Assembly: GCA_910579745.1 (NCBI GenBank) | Contig: CAJTVH010000010.1 | Span: forward strand, 25,187-79,613 | DNA from: an uncultured Clostridia bacterium | GTDB taxonomy: Bacteria > Bacillota > Clostridia > Lachnospirales > CAG-274 | DNA: 54,427 nt | Direction: 5' to 3' | Program-made: the position numbers and the translations under genes | Shown: positions 18,203-26,900 of the stretch, in pieces | Layout: every line of letters begins with the position of its first letter | Numbering within the stretch: position 1 is the first letter of the stretch | Notes under the pieces: model-generated | The model's database searches: none | Seen by the model: only the letters and a program-made list of their open reading frames with translations | Told to the model about the DNA's origin: nothing

Positions 18203-21200
18203 ATGAAAATAAACATTAAACGTTTTGTGGCGGCAATTATTTCATCAGCCATGATTTTTTCTTCGTTTACAGCTACTTCAGTATCCGCCACAGACAAAAA
18301 CGTGGACGTATCCCCCGCCGATGAGACAATAACCCTAGCAGCCTCAAATATGACAGTAACTTCGGGAGGATGGAAAGAATCCGTTTTCGCCGAATGGCTT
18401 CCAATATCGGGGGCGAGCAAGTACGAGGTTTACGTAAAAAAATCCTCAGAGGGTGACGACGCCTATAAGCAGTTAGACGACGAACTTATAAGACAATATC
18501 CCACATATTGGAGAGCGGACGCTGTAGGGCTCTCCGCCGGAGAGTACGACCTCAAAATCATCGCGAAAGACGGTATAGGACAAGAGCTCGCCTGGTCTAT
18601 ACAGCAGGGTATAGACGTAAGAGCGTATAACCGCGCCGGTTTCGCCTGGGCTGACAGCTCTACATATAAAGGCGCCGGAGCTTATAATAAAGACGGTACG
18701 TTAAAAGATAACGCTGTGGTCATATATGTGACAAGCGAGACGGCGAAAACCGTCACCGCCGGTATACAGGTTGACAAAACCATAGTTCAGCGAACGGGCT
18801 TTCAAGATATTATACAGGCTCTTGAGAAAGGAACCGAGACAAGGCCTATCGTCGTTCGTATTATAGGCATGATAAACGCGGCTGATATGGACAGATTTGA
18901 CTCTGGTGAGGAAGGGCTCCAGATTAAGGGAAAAGCTAAATACGCTAACCTTAATCTTACAATCGAGGGTATCGGAAACGACGCCGGCATAAACGGTTTT
19001 GGTATGCTTTTAAGAAACGCCGGAAACGTTGAGCTTCGCAATTTTGGGGTTTTAAACTGTATGGACGACTGTATATCCATGGATACAGGCAACTGTAACC
19101 TTTGGGTCCATAACATTGACCTTTTCTACGGAAACGCCGGAGGTGATTCCGATCAGGCGAAAGGCGATGGTTCCCTTGATATCAAGGTCGGCTCCACATG
19201 GGTAACTTTTTCCGAAAACCACTTGTGGGATTCCGGTAAAACTTCCTTGTGCGGTATGACCTCTGACTGTTACAGCCATTACTATGTAACATATTGTGAC
19301 AACTGGTTCGACCACTCAGACTCCCGTCATCCAAGAATGAGAGGCGGCGATGTTCACATATACAACAACTACTATGACGGAAACTCTAAATATGGCGTCG
19401 GCGTAACGACAGGAGGTTCGGCGTTTGTAGAGAATAACTATTTCAGAAACGTAAACGACCCTATGATGATTTCATTGCAGGGAACCGACGCGGTTGGCGC
19501 CGGCACTTTCTCCGGCGAGGACGGAGGATATATCAAAGAATATGGAAATATTATGACAGGAGACTTTAAATTTATAACAGGAGAGGACGCTTACTGCGCC
19601 CCCACCAGAGACACAAAAGTTCCTGACACTTATATCGCTAAAGTTGTAAACAGCGGTGTAAGATACTCAAATTTTGATACCGACAGCTCGTTAATGTACA
19701 GCTATACCCCGTTAGCGGCGAATAACGTTCCCACATACGTTGTATCTAACGCCGGACGTTTAAACCGAGGGGATCTTACATGGACTTTTGACAACGCTGT
19801 TGAGGATAAAAACTATGGAATTATAGACGGACTTAAATCAGCCGTGGTAAACTATAAATCAAATCTTGTTTCCGTAGGAGGAACCGTTAAAGGAACCCAG
19901 ACAGGCGGAACGCCGTCCTCTCTTACAGGAATCGACGGAAACGTTGTTGAGTATCAGCCGGAAGCTAATCTTCAAAGCCTTAATTTACCCGCCAAAACAG
20001 AAGAAGCTAAAATAAAAGCCGGTAACCCCGCTAATCTAGGAGACGCTTCCTCCGGACCCGGAGATGACGTTAAATATGACCTTAAAATAGAGAAGTCTGA
20101 TATTACATCGAAAAAAACTTACTCCGCTACCGCTACTATCACCGGAAACCCCGGAACATTCACCATTGAGGCGACAAGTGAGAAAGCCGTCACTTTAGAC
20201 CCAAAGAAAGGCATAGTATTCAGCGGCGGCGCCAATATACTTAAATTCACCGCGACGGATAAAGGACTTTTATACTTGTCATGCAGCGGAGATTCCGCCA
20301 GACAATTAATAGTGAAAGACCCCTCGGGAAAAGTGATAACTACGACCGGAGAAATCCCCGGAGGCGCGACAATGGCTACCGTTGCCATTACATCGACAGG
20401 AGAATACCAAATTTATCCTCAAGGCGGCGGATTAACTATAACATTTGTGGGAGTCGTTTACGGTGACACTACCGTACCTGAAAAACCTGACAAACCCGTC
20501 TATGACGACACCCCCGGCTTCAAATATACATCTGTTGAGCCATCCGCCCCGATAGATTTCTCAAAACCATCTGAGCCTAAAAAAGTAATCAATCCCGATG
20601 GTGAAATAGTACCTCCCATTAATCCAACAACTGAGGCAACGACAGAATCTACCACAAACGACTCTGAAAATCCCGATGAGACAACGACAAAAGACTCTGA
20701 AAAACCCAATGAGACAACAACAGAGCAGGGAGACAGCATAACCCGTTGGGGAGATGTTAGTGGAAACAACGTTCTTGAGGTAAATGACGCCTCTCTTATA
20801 TTAAACTATGTTTTAAACAAAACCGAACTTTTAAACACAGCCGAAAATTTCAATGTTGATTTGGCGGATGTGGACGGAAATGGCTCCATAGACGCTGTTG
20901 ACGCTTCCTTAGTATTAGAAAAATGTATAAAAGGCTCAAGCTTTAAATTTCCTAACGGAAGAGATTGGAATGAGGGAGACATCCCGGCGGAAACCACATC
21001 AGGCGGAGGAAGCGGAGATAATCCCCCAGTACCTCCCGCGGAGGGAGCCGCCGCTTATAACTTCTCCGACGAAACTTACGCCGGATTAACAGCGAAAATA
21101 ACAAGCACAATAAACGGAATAACATTTTACGCTCCCGATACAATTGAGACAAATAAGCCTTTTGATAATGTAGACGGTATGAGTTTCAAAACAAGGGCTC

Positions 21201-21496
21201 TTAAAATCACCGCGGCTAATAATACTTTCGTCGCGAACAAAAAAGAGCCTTCTAAAAACGCCATAGGTTTAAATCTTAAATCAGGTGACAAAGTTAAGAT
21301 TTATGTAAAACCCGTAAGTCAGAGTAAATTGGGAGAAGTCGCCTTTACAAAAGCTTCCGACTTCGCGACAGAAACTAAAGCGTTTACCGCTGATAATACC
21401 CCAAAGCCTTATGAGTTCACAGCGCCAGAAACGGGAACTTACTATATTTCCATAAATATTAATTCCGCACTTATTTACGCTATTACAGTAAACTAA
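18203..21496 (+). CDS. Secreted pectate lyase family 1 with internal dockerin
   Basis: A 1097-aa exported protein cleaving homogalacturonan by beta-elimination. Signal peptide 1-29 (VSA/TD). An Fn3-like domain (about 45-140) precedes the PL1 beta-helix (about 155-500): GFQDIIQALEKG, LTIEGIGNDAGINGFG, LRNFGVLN, DNWFDHSDSRHPRMRGG with Arg 375, 378 and 380 in the substrate-binding loop. A beta-sandwich (about 620-755) and a Thr/Glu/Ser linker (about 805-845) follow. A type I dockerin sits at about 850-912 (GDVSGNNVLEVNDASLIL; DVDGNGSIDAVDASLVLEKC). The YNFSD module ends the protein (about 949-1097). Unusually, the dockerin is internal. It has its own promoter, and an R2 element starts 16 nt after the stop. 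Confidence 0.92.
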   Translation: MKINIKRFVAAIISSAMIFSSFTATSVSATDKNVDVSPADETITLAASNMTVTSGGWKESVFAEWLPISGASKYEVYVKKSSEGDDAYKQLDDELIRQYPTYWRADAVGLSAGEYDLKIIAKDGIGQELAWSIQQGIDVRAYNRAGFAWADSSTYKGAGAYNKDGTLKDNAVVIYVTSETAKTVTAGIQVDKTIVQRTGFQDIIQALEKGTETRPIVVRIIGMINAADMDRFDSGEEGLQIKGKAKYANLNLTIEGIGNDAGINGFGMLLRNAGNVELRNFGVLNCMDDCISMDTGNCNLWVHNIDLFYGNAGGDSDQAKGDGSLDIKVGSTWVTFSENHLWDSGKTSLCGMTSDCYSHYYVTYCDNWFDHSDSRHPRMRGGDVHIYNNYYDGNSKYGVGVTTGGSAFVENNYFRNVNDPMMISLQGTDAVGAGTFSGEDGGYIKEYGNIMTGDFKFITGEDAYCAPTRDTKVPDTYIAKVVNSGVRYSNFDTDSSLMYSYTPLAANNVPTYVVSNAGRLNRGDLTWTFDNAVEDKNYGIIDGLKSAVVNYKSNLVSVGGTVKGTQTGGTPSSLTGIDGNVVEYQPEANLQSLNLPAKTEEAKIKAGNPANLGDASSGPGDDVKYDLKIEKSDITSKKTYSATATITGNPGTFTIEATSEKAVTLDPKKGIVFSGGANILKFTATDKGLLYLSCSGDSARQLIVKDPSGKVITTTGEIPGGATMATVAITSTGEYQIYPQGGGLTITFVGVVYGDTTVPEKPDKPVYDDTPGFKYTSVEPSAPIDFSKPSEPKKVINPDGEIVPPINPTTEATTESTTNDSENPDETTTKDSEKPNETTTEQGDSITRWGDVSGNNVLEVNDASLILNYVLNKTELLNTAENFNVDLADVDGNGSIDAVDASLVLEKCIKGSSFKFPNGRDWNEGDIPAETTSGGGSGDNPPVPPAEGAAAYNFSDETYAGLTAKITSTINGITFYAPDTIETNKPFDNVDGMSFKTRALKITAANNTFVANKKEPSKNAIGLNLKSGDKVKIYVKPVSQSKLGEVAFTKASDFATETKAFTADNTPKPYEFTAPETGTYYISININSALIYAITVN

Positions 21497-21511
21497 ACAT
21501 TTGAAATTAAC

Positions 21512-21618
21512 TAGAGCGTATCTGAAAACTAAAATACGCGCGAAAAATTATAAAAAATAAAACAAAACAAAAGGCTTTTCTGTTTAATTGAACCGTTTTC
21601 GTTTATTTTTTAATAATT
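21512..21618. repeat. R2 inverted-repeat element, copy 1
   Basis: It starts TAGAGCGTATCTGAAAACTA and matches the first about 105 nt of the element at 23741-23905, with few differences. The right terminal repeat is missing, so this copy is 3'-truncated. It begins 16 nt after the PL1 stop. Confidence 0.75.
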
Positions 21619-21659
21619 ATATCTTCAAGAACAATAACCTAAAGGTACAGCGTCGCCAG

Positions 21660-21703
21660 ACGATAAGAAAGAGAGAAATTTTCACTTCTCTCTTTTTTAT
21701 CGT
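21660..21703. terminator. Intrinsic terminator hairpin
   Basis: An 18-bp stem (21660-21677 with 21686-21703, one G-T) and an 8-nt loop, with T-rich right arm CTCTTTTTTA. It lies about 165 nt after the PL1 stop, beyond the R2 element, and probably ends the PL1 transcript. Confidence 0.75.
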
Positions 21704-22000
21704 ATATTCCGCTTTTACAGAGTATGTTCAAACTTTCTATTCCCGCCATATGAGTACAGTAAAATAGAAAAATACGATAAATATTAGCAAACCACAAAAG
21801 ATTTTAAATAACCGTGACATTAATAAGGAAAATAAAAACAAAAAGTATTTTGTCAACTATAAAAAATATCATCTCAAATCTGTTTTATCCAATCCCCCGG
21901 CATCTCCTTAAAAGAATTGACACATTCTCTATTGTAAACACCATAATCAAGCGAATTAAAGTCTAAAATAACAAAAACACTTTAAAACACATCACATTTT
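21704..22000. other. Intergenic, nothing recognised
   Basis: An AT-rich spacer between the terminator and the R3 element. I see no ORF or RNA gene that I can support. Confidence 0.5.
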
Positions 22001-22140
22001 GGAAATACCGCACAATTCAAAAATAAAAATAATTTTTTAAAAAAATTGGAGTGTTAGCGTTATTTTTCTTGAAAAATGACATGATAACGGAAAGTTTAAA
22101 TTTGAAAAATTATTTTTATTTTCCTTTGTGCGGTGTTTCC
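22001..22140. mobile_element. R3 MITE-like element, copy 1
   Basis: 140 bp with about 36-bp imperfect terminal inverted repeats (GGAAATACCGCACAATTCAA at the left end and GGAAACACCGCACAAAGGAA on the reverse of the right end). It is flanked by TTTT on both sides, a likely 4-bp target duplication. It is about 97% identical to 29438-29577 and close to 54289-54427. No ORF, so it would need a transposase in trans. Confidence 0.85.
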
Positions 22141-22426
22141 TTTTATTTATTTCCCTTACGAAAGCCTGAATAATCAGCATTACAGCCGAAAATCCCTATA
22201 TCGGCAATGAAAGAAACATGGAAAAACGGCTAAAGTACCATTGAAACAGATAAAAACAACTTATCCATCACGTTCCGCGTTATATCCGCATAACGGCTGT
22301 CCTTTAGAGTACAACTCTAATTATCGGTCTTTTTTCACGATAAACTTATCCTTTTTTTAACGGACTTGCACATACAACCCTCTATTCTGAATAGTATATA
22401 TGACAAATGTCTTTGGAGGTACTTGT

Positions 22427-23122
22427 GTGATTTTCGCGATTTTAGGATTTTTCCACAGCTTTTTTATTTTTTCTCAAATATCAAACGGTGAGACTTTCCC
22501 TACACCGCTTTCGTTAGAAGAAGAACAGCACTGGCTGACTATATTTAAAAATGGAAATGATGACAAAAAAGAAGAAGCGAAATGCGTCCTTGTAGAACAT
22601 AACCTTCGTTTAGTGGCGCACATTGTAAAAAAATATCCTAACTATGGCAAAGACGTTGAGGATTTAATATCTATTGGAACAATAGGGCTTATTAAAGCGG
22701 TAACTACATTTAAAAATGATAAAGGAACCCGTCTCGCCACTTACGCCGCGAGATGTATTGAAAATGAAATACTCATGACATTCCGTTCAGGGAAAAAATA
22801 CGCGAATGACCTTTACCTTCAAGATACAATCGGCATAGATAAAGACGGAAACGAGATAACCCTGCAGGATAAAGTCGCTGACGACTCCATCCCCATAGAT
22901 GAGCAGGTAGAGCAAAAACTCCAATATAAAAAACTTCTGGAACAAATAAATAAACTTGAGACACGTGAAAAAACAGTGATAGAAATGCGCTATGGAATAA
23001 AAACCGGCGAAGAGGTAACTCAAAGAGAGGTAGCAAAAATATTGGGAATAAGCCGAAGTTATGTCTCCCGAATCGAGAAAAAAGCGATAGAAAAACTCGC
23101 CAATTACTTCAAAGCTCTATAA
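22427..23122 (+). CDS. sigK: Sporulation sigma factor K precursor (pro-sigma-K)
   Basis: A 231-aa sigma-70 family factor for late mother-cell gene expression during sporulation. The frame opens at ATG 22400 without an RBS. GGAGGT at 22415-22420 with a 6-nt spacer selects GTG 22427, giving MIFAILGFFHSFFIFSQ, the hydrophobic pro-sequence expected of pro-sigma-K. Region 2 contains LVEHNLRLVAHIVKKY, DLISIGTIGLIKAV and TYAARCIENEILM. Region 4 HTH is TQREVAKILGISRSYVSRIE. The gene is continuous, with no skin-type interruption. It marks the host as an endospore former. Confidence 0.95.
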   Translation: MIFAILGFFHSFFIFSQISNGETFPTPLSLEEEQHWLTIFKNGNDDKKEEAKCVLVEHNLRLVAHIVKKYPNYGKDVEDLISIGTIGLIKAVTTFKNDKGTRLATYAARCIENEILMTFRSGKKYANDLYLQDTIGIDKDGNEITLQDKVADDSIPIDEQVEQKLQYKKLLEQINKLETREKTVIEMRYGIKTGEEVTQREVAKILGISRSYVSRIEKKAIEKLANYFKAL

Positions 23123-23526
23123 AGCTCAATACCATAATACTACATCAAATAAAAATGACGCCAAATCCGGGTATAAAAATATAAATCCGTTTCGGTGTCA
23201 TAAAGATTACATATATTATTTTATTTCAAAAATCTGTTAAACATAATAGCTTAACAAACATATTAATCTTAAATTATTTCTTCAAAATAAATTTATCAAT
23301 ATTATTTTTCTGTCAATCAAAAACTATTTTTATATTTATAAACACCCCCCCTAATTAAAATAATGTAAGTTTAATAAAATATTATAAATTAATATATCTG
23401 TTTTTTTAATATTATCTTATATACTCATACACGTATTCTCATAGAAAAAACATTTCACTTTACACTATAAAATATTTTTTCTGAAATTATCTCCATTTTA
23501 AATAAAATTGCCGTAATTTGTTTTTA
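23123..23526. other. AT-rich intergenic region after sigK
   Basis: About 400 nt of very AT-rich sequence with a CCCCCC run near 23346. No ORF, hairpin terminator or repeat that I can support. It ends at the promoter of the candidate RNA. Confidence 0.5.
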
Positions 23527-23555
23527 TTGAAATATTTTAATAATTAGTGTATAAT
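23527..23555 (+). promoter_or_regulatory. Promoter of a candidate structured RNA
   Basis: TTGAAA (23527-23532), exactly 17 nt, then a perfect TATAAT (23550-23555). The predicted start is about 23562. The nearest downstream ORF is 400 nt away, so the promoter serves a non-coding RNA or a long leader. Confidence 0.75.
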
Positions 23556-23561
23556 TAGTAT

Positions 23562-23735
23562 TATGGCAATTCTTAGAAGAGGAGGTGTCCCTGCCCACGG
23601 TACTTCTTACAAAACAAGCCTACTGTACCCTTTGATTTATGCTAAACACTGTTTGAAAAATTCCCGATAAAAATTTTTATTCTCTATAGCGTCCCTAAAA
23701 ATTAAACCATCCACAAATAGGACCGGGTTCTAAGA
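23562..23735 (+). ncRNA. Candidate structured RNA of unknown family
   Basis: About 174 nt beginning just after a consensus promoter. The ends pair: TCTTAGAA (23571-23578) with TTCTAAGA (23728-23735), continued by GGT/ACC and CC/GG after an internal loop. An internal hairpin is GGTAC (23599-23603) with GTACC (23625-23629). The local base composition (GGAGGTGTCCCTGCCCACGG) is much more GC-rich than the surrounding spacer. A closed end stem on a long irregular hairpin recalls 6S-type RNAs, but I could not match a known family. An R2 element begins 6 nt downstream. Alternatively this is the leader of the PL11 gene. Confidence 0.45.
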
Positions 23736-23740
23736 CAACC

Positions 23741-23905
23741 TAGAGCGTATCTGAAAACTAAAATACTCGCGAAAAATGATAAAAAATAAAACGAAACAGA
23801 AAAGCTTTTCTGTTTAATTGAACCGTTTTCGTTTATTTTTTTATAATTTTTTGGATACTTCTCGTATATAACTGATAGCTTATAATAGTTTTCAGATATG
23901 CCCTA
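23741..23905. mobile_element. R2 inverted-repeat element, full copy
   Basis: 165 bp bounded by TAGAGCGTATCTGAAAACTA on the left and its near-complement TAGTTTTCAGATATGCCCTA on the right. No ORF. It is a MITE-like element. It shares its left 105 nt with 21512-21618 and its left end with 48042-48083. It lies between the candidate RNA and PL11. Confidence 0.8.
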
Positions 23906-23964
23906 ATTAAACGGCGTTTAGTATTAAACACAATTTATTTTAAATTTACGAAAGGTGTGAAAAT

Positions 23965-26900
23965 ATGTTAAAAAGAATATTAAGCGGTCTGTTAATCCTT
24001 TCCATGATTTTAAGCCTTAATTCCTTTATTGTTTCGGCCGCGGGGGAAAGCGGTTCCAAAAGGCGAATGGAATATTTAACAAGAGGCGCCATAGGCGCGA
24101 ATATAGACGGAAATATTTATTTAAGCTGGCGTCTTTTAGGCACTGAACCTATGGACACAACATTTAACATTTATCGCGATAATGAGAAAATAGTATCAAA
24201 CCTCAACAACACAAATTATACCGATATAGGCGGAAACGTGTACGGCAGCTATCAAATTGCCGCCGTTATCAATGGGGTCGAGCAATCCCGCTCAAGCAAT
24301 ATCACTATACTTCAAGGACGCAGAGACCAATTATATAAAAATTCTCCTTACGCATATTTCGATATACCCATAAGCGCTCCCTCACCTAAAAACTGCTCCT
24401 CTTACTCGGCTAACGACGCCTCCGTGGGAGATTTAGACTCTGATGGTGAATATGAGATAATCTTAAAATGGGACCCCGACAACTCAAGAGATAACTCCAA
24501 CAGCGGAGTAACGGGAAACGTTTATATCGACGCGTATAAGACAAACGGAACCAGACTCTGGAGAATAGACTTAGGAAGAAATATCCGAGCCGGCGCTCAT
24601 TACAACCCATACATAGTTTACGATTTTGACGGCGACGGAAAAGCCGAAATAGCCGTAAAAACGGCTCCCGGATCAATAGACGGTCAAGGAAATTTCGTGA
24701 CAAACGCGGGTATAAACGATGAAATCAAAAACGCCGACAATTCCGCCGTCTATGTAAACTCAAAGGGATTTATCCTAGATGGGCCCGAATATCTCACAAT
24801 CTTTGACGGACTGACAGGACAGGCTGTGCAAACCGTATTCTATACCCCTAACAGAACGGACGCTAATTACTGGGGAGACAGAACAGCGAGCCAGGGAAAC
24901 AGAGTGGACCGTTACCTTGCCGGAGTCGCTTATCTCGACGGCGTCCACCCAAGTCTTTTAATGTGTAGGGGATATTATAACAGGTCGGCAGTCACCGCCT
25001 ATAACTGGGACGGAACTAACCTGACACAGCTATGGACATGCGACTCAAACGACAGTAAAAACAACAAATTCTATGGACAAGGAAATCATCAGCTTTCAAT
25101 AGCCGACGTGGACAACGACGGCAAAGACGAGATAATATACGGTTCCGCTATAGTCGATGACGACGGCTCCGTTGCGCAGTCAATGTACGGAAACGACGGC
25201 AAACGGTGGGGCCACGGAGACGCTCTTCATGTATCCGACTTCGACGGCGACGGAGAACAAGAAATTTTCAGTGTTTTGGAAGACTCGCCTCATTGGGGAA
25301 CCGCTTTCAGAAAAGGCGGTAAAAATATAACCGACCCTATATGGAAACAAACCGCCACCGACGACACGGGAAGAGGAATAATGACAAACGTAAGCGCTGA
25401 ACTTGGCGCCATAGGCTGGAGCAGTCAGGGGGCAGGATCCGACGATAACGGAAATATCTATTATTATGGATGGGATACCGAAGGAAAACAAATAAATTTC
25501 AAAGGTAACTCAAACGGCTGCGCGCCTAATTTCGCCATATACTGGGACGGTGATTTACTCCGTGAGCTTGCCGACGGCGACAGAATTATAAAATGGAGCG
25601 ACTATAAGTATGAGGACGGTATGTACGCTGGTTTTGACAGACTCTGGACGGCGTCAAATTCTAATCCCGTAGCGACAAACAACTACACAAAGAAAAACCC
25701 TTGTTTACAGGCTGACTTATTTGGCGACTGGCGTGAAGAAATTGTCTACAGGCTTGCCGATAACTCAGCTTTGAGAGTATTTACATCTCTTATTCCGACA
25801 GATTACAAACTTACGACGTTTATGCACGACAGCCAGTACAGATGCGCCGTGGCATGGCAAAACGTAGGATATAATCAGCCTCCCCACCCAAGTTATTATA
25901 TCGGCCCCGACAAGGAAACTTACACTAAACCCGATATAGAGCCTGTAATACGCAATATGGTCTCTTTTACAGTAACGGCCGATGATAACACTCCTATCGA
26001 GAACGCTCAAATAAAAATTGACGATAGTATACCTATTGTTACCGATTCTTTAGGAAAAGCAAACACTCCTATTTTGGCTGGAAAACATACCTACAGTATA
26101 AAATGTATAGGCTATGAGGCCGTACCCGAAACGGAATTTATTGTTAAGGAAAGCGACAATATAACCGAAATAGCTTTAAATATGACTGTCAAGGAAAACT
26201 GCGGTATAACCATATCCTATTTAACCACCGATGGAAAAACATTAAAAGCGTCCGAAAAACTTCCGCCCGCCCCTATACTATCCGAATATAATCTTACAGA
26301 CGACTATAAAGAGGATATTAAAGACGATAAAGGCGTAACTTATGAGTATAACCCAAATTTGTCAAGCGACACACATTTTAAAAGTTTAACGGACGATATT
26401 AATATAAAACTTGTTTTTAACGAAAAAACTCTCCCTGGTAAAAAGGGAACTGAGTTTTACAGAACCAACTTCTCAAAAGACGGTTTCTCAGCAAATTCCC
26501 AAACACATGGTTACTCTACGGCGGCCATACCCTCATACAATGTAATCAAAGGAATTAAAACCGCCGACTACTCAATAGGAAGCGACTCCATTACTATAGA
26601 TATAGGCGAGGGCTCTTCCGAATTTGTGGCAGAGTTTGATATGGGGATTACAGCCACTGAGGCTACCATTGGCGGCGATTTAATCGGCGTTAATTTAAAC
26701 AGCGGAAATGTGGTTGGTCCTACCATTGGAATGAGGTTCACAGGAGCGAAAGCTCCTCAAGTCGCTATTTACAGAGGCAAAGGTTCTACTCAAACGGACT
26801 CATTAAATTCAGTTACCCCTGGAAAAATATATAGATACGTTATAGAATGCGACGGTACGGCTGTTTATTTAACAGTGGGAGACCCCGAAACCGGCGAGGT

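Noticed and set aside
22330..22426. Sigma-E type promoter for sigK
   Set aside because: CATACAAC near 22372 resembles a -10, but no -35 lies at suitable spacing.
23562..23735. tmRNA, SRP RNA, RNase P or T-box leader
   Set aside because: None of the diagnostic sequences of these families (tag peptide, GGAAGGAAGCAG loop, RNase P core, T-box TGGNACCGCG) is visible.
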